33,654 nucleotides of DNA from Chara braunii. Its lineage: Eukaryota; Streptophyta; Charophyceae; Charales; Characeae. Every line of letters begins with the position of its first letter. Position 1 is the stretch's first letter. Both the position numbers and the translations under genes were made by a program. The stretch lies in contig BFEA01000090.1 in assembly GCA_003427395.1 (NCBI GenBank), positions 1,514,864 to 1,548,517 on the forward strand. The letters are read 5' to 3'. The notes under the pieces were generated by a model. The model was not told where the DNA came from and ran no database searches. It saw nothing but the letters and a program-made list of their open reading frames with translations. Positions 10,702 to 20,049 of this stretch are shown here, one piece after another.

Positions 10702-11092
10702 CGCTACGGGAAACATGACCGGTTGTGTGTGCCCAACCATCAGCCAATCCTCACTCACCTTCTGGATTTGGCCCATGACCGGAGTGGACACTTCGGTGTG
10801 GAAAAGACATACGGAAATTTATTGCAAACGTTTGTGTGGCCTGGTATGAAAAGAATGACACAAAGGTTTGTGGCTGAATGTGAAGTCTGTCAACGCATTA
10901 AACCGTCTCGGTAGAAACCCTATGGGCTGTTACACCCTCTTCCTATCCCTGATGGTCCGGGTGAGTCTGTTTCCATCGACTTCACGGACATGAGGAAGAA
11001 GAGCAGAAACGGTTATTCGCAGGTAATGGTGATCGTCGAACGATTCTCGAAATTTCTGAATTTAATTCCCTTGCCACCTCACGCCCCAACAG
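10702..11092 (+). pseudogene. Integrase N-terminal part (zinc domain and core start)
   Basis: Same frame as the RT ORF, after the premature TGA. A HHCC zinc-binding domain is visible: two His in LAHDRSGH near 10770-10795, then CEVC near 10882-10893. A second in-frame stop, TAG 10912-10914, lies just after. The catalytic core begins with the first Asp of the D,D-35-E triad in SVSIDFTDM (gac 10978-10980). Coding similarity breaks off inside PLPPHAPTA at 11092, where the hAT-like element is inserted. It resumes in frame at 12688 once one copy of the 8-bp duplication is removed. Confidence 0.88.
11085..11092. repeat. Target-site duplication, left copy
   Basis: CCCAACAG directly before the insertion in integrase matches CCCAACTG at 12680-12687 in 7 of 8 bases. 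Eight bases is the duplication length made by hAT transposases. Confidence 0.7.
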
Positions 11093-11570
11093 CTATGTAA
11101 CACCCGCGGACGCGTCCGCGGGTCCAATCTCGGATGGCGGACGCAGACGGGTCCGCATCCGCGGCCTACGTGGTCCACGCCACGGACCCGATTTTACCAA
11201 AATTTTTTTGAATTAAATAATAGGCTCAAAAAAAAAAACAATATATGGGGTTCTAGGGAATTTTAAGTCCTACAACCCCATATTTGTTTTTTTGGAATCC
11301 GACTTTGTTTCAGATTTTTATAAAATCAAAAACTAAATTCGATTTAAAAAAAAATAAAAATATATATATAAAGAAAAGTTGGATTTTTTTTTTGTCATTT
11401 TTTATCATCAGATATATGGTCCCTGAGGTCACCTGTATTTTTTGGAAACGAATTTCTGTTTTTTGCAGGGGTAGGAGGTGTTTTAGAAAAATAAAGATAC
11501 AAAATTTAAAAATAAATAAACAAAAAAATTGAAAAAAAAAAAGGTTTGATTGATTGATTGATTGATTGAT

Positions 11571-11606
<36 letters not shown>

Positions 11607-12679
11607 NNNNNNNNNNNNNNNNNNNNNNNNNNNNNNNNNNNNNNNNNNNNNNNNNNNNNNNNNNNNNNNNNNNNNNNNNNNNNNNNNNNNNNNNNNNNNN
11701 NNNNNNNNNNNNNNNNNNNNNNNNNNNNNNNNNNNNNNNNNNNNNNNNNNNNNNNNNNNNNNNNNNNNNNNNNNNNNNNNNNNNNNNNNNNNNNNNNNNN
11801 NNNNNNNNNNNNNNNNNNNNNNNNNNNNNNNNNNNNNNNNNNNNNNNNNNNNNNNNNNNNNNNNNNNNNNNNNNNNNNNNNNNNNNNNNNNNNNNNNNNN
11901 NNNNNNNNNNNNNNNNNNNNNNNNNNNNNNNNNNNNNNNNNNNNNNNNNNNNNNNNNNNNNNNNNNNNNNNNNNNNNNNNNNNNNNNNNNNNNNNNNNNN
12001 NNNNNNNNNNNNNNNNNNNNNNNNNNNNNNNNNNNNNNNNNNNNNNNNNNNNNNNNNNNNNNNNNNNNNNNNNNNNNNNNNNNNNNNNNNNNNNNNNNNN
12101 NNNNNNNNNNNNNNNNNNNNNNNNNNNNNNNNNNNNNNNNNNNNNNNNNNNNNNNNNNNNNNNNNNNNNNNNNNNNNNNNNNNNNNNNNNNNNNNNNNNN
12201 NNNNNNNNNNNNNNNNNNNNNNNNNNNNNNNNNNNNNNNNNNNNNNNNNNNNNNNNNNNNNNNNNNNNNNNNNNNNNNNNNNNNNNNNNNNNNNNNNNNN
12301 NNNNNNNNNNNNNNNNNNNNNNNNNNNNNNNNNNNNNNNNNNNNNNNNNNNNNNNNNNNNNNNNNNNNNNNNNNNNNNNNNNNNNNNNNNNNNNNNNNNN
12401 NNNNNNNNNNNNNNNNNNNNNNNNNNNNNNNNNNNNNNNNNNNNNNNNNNNNNNNNNNNNNNNNNNNAAAAAAAAAAAAAAAAAATGCGTTCTTTTTTTT
12501 TTTTCAATTTCGTTGGATTTCGCCCGTACCCGGCGCCGCCAGATTTGTGAACCCCCCTCCCCTGCGGCCGCCACGTGTCCGCGAATCCGCGCGTCCGCGC
12601 GGACACGTCCGCGGGCTTCGCGGACTGGCCGCGGCCGCGGACTTGGCCGCGCCTGTCCGCCGCCGGGGGGGATACATAA
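11093..12679. mobile_element. hAT-like DNA transposon inserted in integrase
   Basis: 1587 bases including the 861-base gap. The ends are related inverted repeats: left CTATGTAACACCCGCGG and, on the complementary strand of the right end, TTATGTATCCCCCC. The 8-bp flanking repeats, CCCAACAG/CCCAACTG, are typical of hAT. Both ends are GC-rich and packed with GCGGAC/GTCCGC: four copies within 11106-11156 and seven within 12577-12660. These look like the subterminal transposase-binding repeats of hAT elements. A perfect 22-bp palindrome lies at 11102-11123. The interior is AT-rich with (GATT)n and (GT)n next to the gap. No transposase is visible, so it is either non-autonomous or hidden in the gap. 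Confidence 0.72.
11607..12467. other. Assembly gap (861 N)
   Basis: Run of N between a (GT)n microsatellite and an A-run. The size is as given and may be estimated. All reading frames crossing it are artefacts. Confidence 0.99.
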
Positions 12680-12687
12680 CCCAACTG
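12680..12687. repeat. Target-site duplication, right copy
   Basis: CCCAACTG, pairs with 11085-11092. The codon reading across this copy stays in the integrase frame and continues into 12688. Confidence 0.7.
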
Positions 12688-13729
12688 ACCTTGTGATCGA
12701 TGAATTCAACAAAAGGTACATTCTACATTTGCCCCCCCGAAAACTCTTGTGAGTGATCGAGACACCAGGTTCATAAGCGCGGACTGGAAAGATTTCACCT
12801 CCCATACCTACGACACGAAACTCAAGATGACGTCTGGGCGACATCCCGAAGCCAATGGACTGGCTGAGGAAATCAACCAGGCCGTGATCCAACTTCTCAG
12901 GGCTCTAATTGTACCTGATCAGAACTCTCGGGATGAGGAGTTGCCGATTGTGCAGGGGTTGTATAACAACTTCATCCACTCCTCCACCGGGATGACGCCT
13001 AACCGGCTGCATCTTGGATGGAAAATCCGCAATCCTCTATCTTATTTGTTCCCTGATCAGCCACTTGGCCTAACACCTGGCCAGCCAGGCTACAGTGCCA
13101 AGTTTGATCGCCTACTCAAAGTTGTTGTCGCAGCTATGGAGAGGTGACGCAGTGCCATGATTAAACATGCTAACAAAAATTGCCAGCCTGCACCATTTAC
13201 AGTGGGAAGTTATGTTTGGGTCAAAATGTCTGAGTTTTCTGAAGAAGAAGGTGTATCACGAAAACTTCTTCCTCAGTACTACGGTCCGTGGCAGGTCTTG
13301 AACCAGGTAGGGAGTGATTCCTTCGGTCCTTCTTACACGATTGATGTGCCTGCACATTTGCGCACATACCCTGTCTTTCATGCGTCAAAGTTGTTTCCGT
13401 ATGAATCACCTGAGACTTTCAAATACCGAGAGTCAATGATTCCCCGCGCAATCAATGGCGGACATGAGGTTGATAGGATTGTCGAACACAGTGGGAAGGG
13501 AAAAAATAGACAGTACAAAGTTCATTTTCTGTATCATCTGTTGGACGATTTCTATTGGATTGCTAGGAAAGACTTACTGCAGAGTGCACCGCGTGTCGTG
13601 AATGCCTATGAACGGTTGATAAGTGCTGAACAACAACCAAAATTCACTGCTACCCTGACTCCTACGGAACACGCCCGATCTCTCTTTGCTATCTACGCCT
13701 ATGATGCACTATGCAAGGACTCTGATTGA
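12688..13729 (+). pseudogene. Integrase core end and C-terminal chromodomain
   Basis: Continuation of integrase. A C7 run (12732-12738) is one base short, shifting frame just before VSDRDTRFIS, where the second catalytic Asp is at 12755-12757. The Glu of D,D-35-E is at 12866-12868 in ANGLAEEIN. A TGA at 13145-13147 interrupts the same frame. The part from 13157 (190 codons) has the GPWQVL and TYPVFHASKL motifs of the chromovirus integrase C-terminus. A chromodomain at about residues 103-155 (13463-13620) follows, with HEVDRIVEH and YKVHF, the WEP-like region reading FYWIARKDLL. Chromodomains steer integration to modified histones. The stop at 13727-13729 precedes the PPT by 28 bases, so it is the natural end. 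Confidence 0.88.
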
Positions 13730-13757
13730 GTTACTCGCTCGAAGGGACCTCGCTCTT

Positions 13758-13770
13758 GAGGGGGGGGTAG
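13758..13770 (+). other. Polypurine tract
   Basis: GAGGGGGGGGTAG lies immediately 5' of the 3' LTR. Purine tracts here prime plus-strand cDNA synthesis after RNase H cleavage. Its position confirms the start of the LTR at TGTAATG 13771. Confidence 0.9.
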
Positions 13771-14017
13771 TGTAATGACCCGTCAAAACACAGACTGAGA
13801 ACACTGCTGATTTCTGAAGTTCTGTCGATGGAATGGATGCCTTGCTGAGATTCCCGCGTTCTGCTGTGTTTTCTAAGTCTGTCTCTGTGTGCGTGCTTGT
13901 GACCTGCATGCCTGTCTGAGTGCTTGTTGGTGTGAGTGTGTGTGGGACCCGCAAGGGTACTGGCTTGTTTGGCAGGCCCATAGGGCCGGTACTTACCTGT
14001 GGCCGTGGCATTGAGGG
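13771..14017 (+). repeat. 3' LTR, truncated to its first 247 bp
   Basis: Aligns base for base with 3771-4017, 6 differences (97.6% identity, four transitions). It stops after TTGAGGG at 14017, where LINE reverse-transcriptase sequence starts. The remaining 1.17 kb of the LTR is not found after the LINE or anywhere downstream in the window. Confidence 0.92.
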
Positions 14018-17000
14018 CACAGTATTATATAAGTTGTTAGTCAAAACTCTCGAAAACTGGCTGATTCCAATCATGACTGACATCATACATCCAACACAGA
14101 CTGGTTTTATTAATAGCAGGCATATTCAAGATAACATACTTCTAATCAATGAGATGATTAAACTTTCACGACAATCTCAACAAAATGCTGCATTTGTATT
14201 TATAAATTTTGAGAAAGTTTATGATCATGTAGATTGGAGATTTTTGGACAAATGCCTTTGTAAAATGAAATTTGGCCCGTCAATATGAAAATGGGTTCAA
14301 ATTCTTCATTCCAATGCTACTACCAGGATACAAGTTAATGGTCTCCTTTCACCAGAGATCAGACTTCAAAGATCGGTTAGGCAAGGTGATCCGTTGACTC
14401 TCTTTCTTTTCCTCATTATTATGGAGGCCTTAGGGGCCAATCTTCGAGCAAATCACAACCTCAAGAGATTGGGAATATCAGGGATGTCAGAGAAAGCAAT
14501 ACTTATTTATTCCATGTTCGCAGACGACCTCACTATTATAATGGAAGCTCCAGAGACAGATATGGAAGAAATTATAATATTAATGGATAAATTCTCTATA
14601 GTATCAGATATGATTGTCAATTGGGGGAACAAAACACAAGGGTGGTGGATACACTCAAATGGGGTTCGCCCTTCGGAGCAGCCTAGAGTACATTGGGTCC
14701 CTTTGGAGGCTCCAATCAGGGTACTTGGTGTGACATTCACAGCAAAAGGCAAACCTGCAAATAATGACGAATGAATATCTAGGCCGGCGCTTGAAAAAAT
14801 GAATCAATGGAAGAACCAACACACTTCAATTATCGGAAGAACCCTCATAATCAATAATGTTGTACTAGCTTCAATATGGTACAAATCAGGGCTCTGGTCC
14901 GTTGGTAAAATACAAATGAAAACTCTTAAAAGACAAATTTCAGCATTCCTTTGGAGAGGCAATCATGAGCAAAAGAAAGTCATCCCAAGAGTAGCCTGGT
15001 TGTCACTAATTCAACCCAAAACTAGAGGAGGTTTAGGGCTATTATACCCCTATTTTCAATTACGAGCCATTGGTTTGCAATGGTTAAAAAAATTAATCTT
15101 ATCCACAGATAAGCAGTGGCTGCCCTTGGTCTTGGAGCAGATTAGGAGGCTGGCCCCTGTAGCATCAGAGGAAATACATCCTCTAACTTGGTTAGAGGAT
15201 AGATATTGGACCGTACCTAGAGCCAAGACACAGTCTAGTGAACAAGGTATAAGAGGGGCGGCGAGATTGGACCTGATGTTAGATAACCTTTGGTGACAAT
15301 ACTTATAAAAATATGACGTAAGCTTCCCTTACCGAACAGACCTTTTCCCTCGAGATATGAGGAAGTCATGCGCCAACCTCTATTTGGTAATCGATGGATC
15401 ACGGATCTCAATGGGTGTGTTTTCAATAGCTCAAAGTCACCATGGTCCTTGTGGGTGAAAAAAAGGGTATTAAGAATCAAGGATCTTTGGGATTCGGAAA
15501 CCAAGAATTGGAAAACGGTTGAGAAGTTGAGATTAACTTTATGCTACGCTCACCGGCTGTCACTTAATTTGGAGGAAATTATCATCTCAATTTTGATAGT
15601 CTGGAAACGATCCTTGAGGGAAGGACCAAAGTTTGAGGAAGGGGACTGGGTAATGGGATTTGATGATCAAAATGGACAGCTGAGGGGGGGACAGATTGTT
15701 CATTTTCTGCATCAGGGACCCTTAGAGAGTATTCACAAGATGGACAAAGGACACTTCTTGTCACCATGTCCTTTGGGCACAGTAACCATTTTTCCCTTCT
15801 CTCACATCTATCGTATCAGAGTGTTGTTCATTTCGGCGATCCAGGGTTGGAAAGCCTTTCACCCAGAAATGCCTATCCCAGAGTTACCTTTGGATCCGGT
15901 AGAATGGCGGTGGCAAACTAGTAAGAGAGGGAAACCGCGAACATTACAAGCTTTAACAGTGAAAGCAACCTATAGACTGCTTAGACCAAAGGTTGACATC
16001 ATGGCAGTGGTTCAGGAAAGGTGGGCAAGGCATTTAAACATTGATATAAATCTGATCAAACACATTAATTTTTTCAAAAATATTAGACAACGCCCAACTA
16101 AATTTTCTTCCTTACAATGGCAGATCATTCATTGATGTCTGCCCACCAACGATTGGATTGTGGATCACTCCACACTAGAGCAGCAAGGAGTAACACTTCC
16201 TTGGTGTAAAACTTGTCTGTCTGTATTTCCAAGTAGAAAAGTGTGTGAAACTATAGAGCATATTTTCCTGCAATGTCGAGGAGCTGTGCTAATTTGGAGG
16301 CGATGGGATTGTCTGGAGGGAACTCACAGGGTTGGACTGGCCTTGGGAATGGAGGACTATCCTTTTTGGGCATTGGGAGCCCCTTTTGTTCACACCCACC
16401 AATTTTCAATTTAACTTCTTTAACATTGGACGCAAAGCTATTCTATGGTCCTTGTGGTATAAACGCTGTGTTCGGGAGAGAGAAGAAGTGACTCTAGGGG
16501 GTGTTGAATGGGGAGAGTACATAGTACAGTTTGTCCAAACAGAAATCAGAGCTCATTGGAAGAGTACCAAGGAGAAATTGAATAAATTCACACAAAAAAA
16601 AGATATAAAACAGACAATTCAAAATTCCACAAATGACTGGCTGGGGGAACCAATTGAGCGGTCCTGGGGGGAGGTAAAATGGCCAGGGGCAGAAGACACA
16701 GAGGGACCTCTCAAGAAGGATTTTCAACTGGTCTTCCGAAACTGGTTCACGCTGCCACCTAGAGCTATCCAATTTTTTCCCCAAATCCATTTCCCCCCTC
16801 TAAGCTAGCTTTAGTAGATTTACAATGGTTTGGCCAGGGGGAAGCTGATTGATTTTTATTTTGGCTAAAAGGGGAACAGAGTAGCTTGGAGGGATTGATA
16901 AATCTGGCAATCCTAAGAAGGATTGAAGAGGTTGTTTTGCTCCCCCTTGTTTCAGGATTACTCGAGAGATATTCGGTCACCCCGGGTACTAGACTGTGAG

Positions 17001-17050
17001 GACCCCGGCCTCAATCTTCTTATTGGAAATATCAGCCTTGGCCACTGGGC
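14018..17050 (+). pseudogene. LINE (L1-like) ORF2: reverse transcriptase to C-terminus
   Basis: Non-LTR reverse transcriptase, 5' incomplete: it begins at a TVLYKLLVKTL segment, without fingers or endonuclease. HPTQTGFINSRHIQDNILL follows. Motif A reads INFEKVYD (14202-14225), where LINEs normally have Asp for the Asn at 14205-14207. RQGDP comes next, then FADD at 14517-14528. The thumb and connection follow. A zf-RVT-like Cys/His cluster, WCKTC...CETIEHIFLQC, is at about 16200-16280. Stops are TGA at 14286, 14772, 15294 and 16133, and TAA at 15306. Frameshifts fall near 15360, 16395 and 16800 (C-run). Open coding then continues to TGA 16997-16999. A T17/A9 run at 17049-17074 may mark the 3' end. 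Dead copy. Confidence 0.85.
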
Positions 17051-17074
17051 CCTTTTTTTTTTTTTTTTTAAAAA

Positions 17075-17426
17075 AAAAGGCCTGCAATGGCCTGATTCTG
17101 TTCGGTGGTCCGATTGGCGACACCAAGCCCATCACAGAAGAGTATCCAATAACGACATCACTACTCGTGAGCAGTTTTTTTTACGTTGGCAGACTACCAT
17201 CGTTGCCCCAACATACCACCCCCTAATAAGGAACGTATAAAGCTACCTTTACCTTTTCAGTTCGGTACAGGCATAAGGAGGGTGTTCAGGAGAAGAACAG
17301 TAGCGGTCGCATCGTCCCTCTGTACAATCAGATGCCTTCATGTCATAGACGAACTACCGTCTATCCCCGAATAGAATGTTCGGTGATTGGGGTGGCTGGC
17401 CCCTCCGTTCCATTTGCAATAAGAGG
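17075..17426. other. Unassigned stretch after the LINE
   Basis: No gene or known element recognised. A 7-bp perfect hairpin, ATAGACG with CGTCTAT, lies near 17345-17364. The reading frame 17332-17820 runs into the MITE-like repeat and shows no domain. Confidence 0.4.
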
Positions 17427-17905
17427 TAGGGGAAAGTTGGGAAACTACACGGGAGTCACAAAGACGAGTTATAATTGCACTATGGGCCAAGGTACAGTTT
17501 CGAATTGCAGTTTGGGCAATGTATACAACCCAGCAATAGATGGAGCCTCTCCTCAGGTGCTAGTGGTGTCTGCTCTTACCAGCAGCACTAACACTGAAAG
17601 GGGCAAAACTGGCAGTTTTCCCAAACTCCTGAAAATTTGGAGGCCGGGCCCGACGACGGCTGCCATTGATAAATCTGATCGGCGGCGCTCGTTTCGTTTC
17701 GGCCATCCGAGAAGGTCGGAGGCCCACCTGAGGCCTGCTATTTTCCCACGCGGCAAAGGTGCTAGTGGTTTAAGAAAAAAAAGAAGAAGAAGAAAAAAAA
17801 CCAGCTTTCTGGCCAGGTAGGGTGCCGGAAGTGCAATTGCAAACTGTATCTTGCCCCGTAGTGCAATTATAACTCGTTTTTGTGACTCTACTGAAATTAC
17901 CCCTA
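17427..17905. mobile_element. MITE-like inverted-repeat element (479 bp)
   Basis: The left arm, from AGTCACAAAG near 17454 to about 17510, is the reverse complement of about 17829-17886 over roughly 58 bases with few mismatches. Both arms contain ACGAGTTATAATTGCACTA. The outer ends read TAGGGG...CCCTA, and AGG flanks both sides (17424-17426 and 17906-17908), a possible 3-bp target duplication. No transposase reading frame of meaning lies inside. Size and structure fit a non-autonomous terminal-inverted-repeat element. The superfamily is not determined. Confidence 0.6.
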
Positions 17906-17912
17906 AGGGGTA

Positions 17913-17964
17913 AACGGCGCAGTCACGTTTCAGTTTTGAATGCAGTTCAGGCATCCCTCTAATA
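17913..17964 (+). repeat. 52-bp dispersed repeat, copy 1
   Basis: ACGGCGCAGTCACGTTTCAG onward matches 18107-18159 with about four changes and one base of length difference. It directly follows the MITE-like element. The function is unknown. Confidence 0.8.
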
Positions 17965-18106
17965 CAACACATCTCCACCCGACCCTAAAGCTGGGTTGTA
18001 TTCATTCACAATTTTCCTCGGAGCAACATTTGCGAAATGGTGACTGAAAAGCATATCAAACTCAAGATCATGACCACGCCCTAGGCTTCCCTTTGGAGAG
18101 GTAACT

Positions 18107-18159
18107 ACGGCGCAGTCACATTTTCAGTTTTAAATGCAGTTCAGGCATCCCTCGAATAC
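18107..18159 (+). repeat. 52-bp dispersed repeat, copy 2
   Basis: Direct copy of 17913-17964, 194 bases downstream. Both end in CATCCCTC(T/G)AATAC. Confidence 0.8.
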
Positions 18160-18371
18160 GAATAATAAAGAAGAAGCTTTATAAATAAATGAATTTATTA
18201 TTGAAAAAAAAAACGAGGTTCGGTCATTATAGCCTTTTTATAGCTGACAGTGTATCTGGGGCAAGTTTCATTCTAGATACTGTGATAATGAGGGTATGTG
18301 GTATTCCGTGGAAGACAGAAGAAGCACAGGAAGCTATAGGGATGGCAGATAGAAGAATGAGGATGACACCA

Positions 18372-18440
18372 ACGGTCCTAGCCCAGTTGGTACACCCATG
18401 ATCTGTTGAAATACAGACCCAAGTTGGAACCCACATGCAA
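18372..18440 (+). repeat. tRNA-derived SINE-like head, copy 1
   Basis: TAGCCCAGTTGG at 18379-18390 matches a Pol III A box, and AGTTGGAACCC at 18422-18432 resembles a B box at tRNA-like spacing. A five-base stem, TCTGT/ACAGA, sits between them like an anticodon arm. Acceptor ends do not pair convincingly, and related copies occur at 21990 and 22150, so I read it as a repeat rather than a working tRNA gene. Confidence 0.55.
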
Positions 18441-18589
18441 TCAGATTCTGAATTACCTAGGGCAGGGCAGTTCAATGATGATATCTCAAGGTCGCCGCCC
18501 TTCTTTTTCGAAAAAAAAAAAAAAAAAACGAAGAAAAAGATGAGAAATACGGAAGTGTGTCATTGCCACACCAACGCCCGACTCGGACC

Positions 18590-18930
18590 TGTCAGAATGC
18601 ATTCGGGAGCAGTCAGAAAAGTGGTCTTCGAGAGCACTCCCGAAATCGCTGCGGACTCCCGCCTTCGGGAGACCTCGCGCGGAGGCCTTGTTTCGACCAG
18701 AAAACTCGTGAGGACGACAAGCGGTCTCCTCGCAGTCTTCGTCGGCACATCCTGGACAGTGCTCAAGAGTGCTCTCGAATGCCCTCGCCGCTGCCTCCAA
18801 ATCCGAGAGCACCCCAAGTCGGGAGTGCAATGTGGCGAAGCGCAGTCCCGAATGGATTTTCGCGTCTTCCGATGTTCGGGAGTACTCCCGAAATCTTTCT
18901 CCAAGTCGGGAGCAGTGTGGCGAGGCCCAT
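18590..18930. repeat. Region of recurrent CGGGAG/CTCCCG palindromes
   Basis: CGGGAG or CTCCCG occurs about eight times in 340 bases. Two pairs form perfect hairpins: 18656-18661 with 18666-18671, and an uninterrupted 18-bp palindrome at 18875-18892. The phrases CTCCCGAAATC and GTCGGGAG recur as well. Overlapping frames of 114-173 codons on both strands have no recognisable domain. Confidence 0.55.
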
Positions 18931-19083
18931 AGTGGATAGAGGTCCTTCGGGACATCCGTTAAGAACTGGAACGATACAGAGAAAGAAGATTAGCAAATGG
19001 CCCCTGCGGAAGGATGACACGCATAAATCGAGAAATGGTCCAAAATTATTATTAAAAAAAAAAAAAAACAGTGGATAGAGGTC

Positions 19084-19122
<39 letters not shown>

Positions 19123-19189
19123 GGTCCNNNCCTAATANTNNNAAAANNGTGTAGANCAACGGTACGTTTCCCCACTATGAAAAAACAAA

Positions 19190-19645
19190 TGCGGCCTGCA
19201 CGAAGCCTCAGGTTTTGGGGCTCGGCCTCCGGAGCGAAATGGCTGGCACGGCCAGCCTCAAGGAGGCCTGCGCCAGTTTGTCTTTTTCGGGCACGCAGGG
19301 CATCTCCAGCACCGGGGACGAGTGTCTCGGACGTACTGGTGGTTTAAAGTTTAAACCACCACGACTACACGGCCTACACGTCTGAACCAGTCTTTTTCGG
19401 ACAAAGTGACAAACAATTTATCCACAAGGCTGGGGCCATGTACAAGTGGTTTAAACCGCTACTACACGGCCCCAGCCTTGCTGAAAAGAAACGCGTCGCC
19501 TACGAGTTTCTTCTGAAAAAGACAGAGCAGGCGTGCCGTCGATAAAAAAAATCGGTGCCCTGTGTCGCCTACGGCCGATAGCTGGATGTACTTGTGCTTT
19601 AAGGCCTGAACCAACCTACATGTCTGAACCAGTCTTTCTTTGTTT
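19190..19645. repeat. Hairpin-rich element with repeated ends
   Basis: Contains a hairpin with perfect 12-bp arms and a single-base loop at 19337-19361 (TGGTGGTTTAAA arm). A second hairpin has perfect 13-bp arms at 19425-19437 and 19468-19480, enclosing another GTGGTTTAAACC palindrome. A 22-base direct repeat, 19374-19395 and 19616-19637, differs at one base and brackets the second hairpin. Near 19247 a short TGGCTGG/CCAGCC stem also occurs. Possibly a foldback element. No coding sequence recognised. Confidence 0.6.
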
Positions 19646-19735
19646 TTTTTTTTCATAGAACAGCAGCTGGTACTACAAGCCATGGTGATATGAGATCCCA
19701 CCCCTATCAGCGCCTCTGTTGGCTGCGATCTTATT

Positions 19736-19776
19736 GGTGGGGAGCAGCACCTGTTGGAAATCAGGTCAGGCGTCCC
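19736..19776 (+). repeat. Dispersed 41-bp repeat, copy 2
   Basis: Direct counterpart of 3129-3169. Preceded by unrelated sequence. Confidence 0.65.
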
Positions 19777-19952
19777 TTATATGCTGATCCAAACCTGCAC
19801 TTCTTTTTTTTTTTTTCCCTTGTGTCAGTTTGGACAGATAAAGTCCAAAATGAGTTTGTTTTTCAATACTAGACCAGACAAAACCCGAAACAGACAAAAT
19901 CTGAGAAAAAAAAAAAATAGCCAATAATACACAAACAGACAAAAATAACCCT

Positions 19953-20034
19953 CTTTTTTTTTTCTTTTTTTTTTCTTTTTTTTTTCTTTTTTTTTTCTTT
20001 TTTTTTTCTTTTTTTTTTCTTTTTTTTTTCTTTT
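19953..20034. repeat. (CTTTTTTTTTT)n 11-bp tandem repeat
   Basis: A single C recurs exactly every 11 bases (19953, 19964, 19975, 19986, 19997, 20008, 20019, 20030) in an otherwise pure T-tract: about 7.5 units with perfect phase. Confidence 0.9.
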
Positions 20035-20049
20035 CTCTTTTTTCATGGG

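Larger units (their letters stand above)
3771..14017 (+). mobile_element. Ty3/gypsy chromovirus LTR retrotransposon, defective
   Basis: Full order of a Ty3/gypsy element: 5' LTR (3771-5188), tRNA-iMet PBS (5190-5201), gag with a CCHC knuckle, protease, reverse transcriptase, RNase H, integrase, C-terminal chromodomain (to 13729), polypurine tract (13758-13770) and the start of the 3' LTR (13771-14017). RT and RNase H before integrase defines Ty3/gypsy rather than copia, and the chromodomain places it among chromoviruses. The two LTR starts lie exactly 10,000 bases apart and align without indels over 247 bases with 6 differences. The element carries an hAT-like insertion in integrase, about six frameshifts and at least six premature stops, so it is not autonomous. 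The 3' LTR is cut at a LINE junction. Confidence 0.93.

Noticed and set aside
11096-12676. Solo LTR instead of an hAT-like element (TGTAACACCC...ATACA)
   Set aside because: No 5-bp duplication fits these ends, whereas the 8-bp pair fits and preserves the integrase frame.
11483-12892. Long frames on both strands of 324-469 codons
   Set aside because: They cross the 861-base N gap; the translated part is mostly undetermined residues.
14018-17050. Simple 5'-truncated LINE insertion into the 3' LTR
   Set aside because: The rest of the LTR should follow the LINE 3' end but is absent there. The complementary LTR half lies inverted at 1-219 instead.
18372-18440. Functional tRNA gene
   Set aside because: A and B boxes are recognisable, but the acceptor stem does not pair and the anticodon loop is short. 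Degenerate copies occur nearby.
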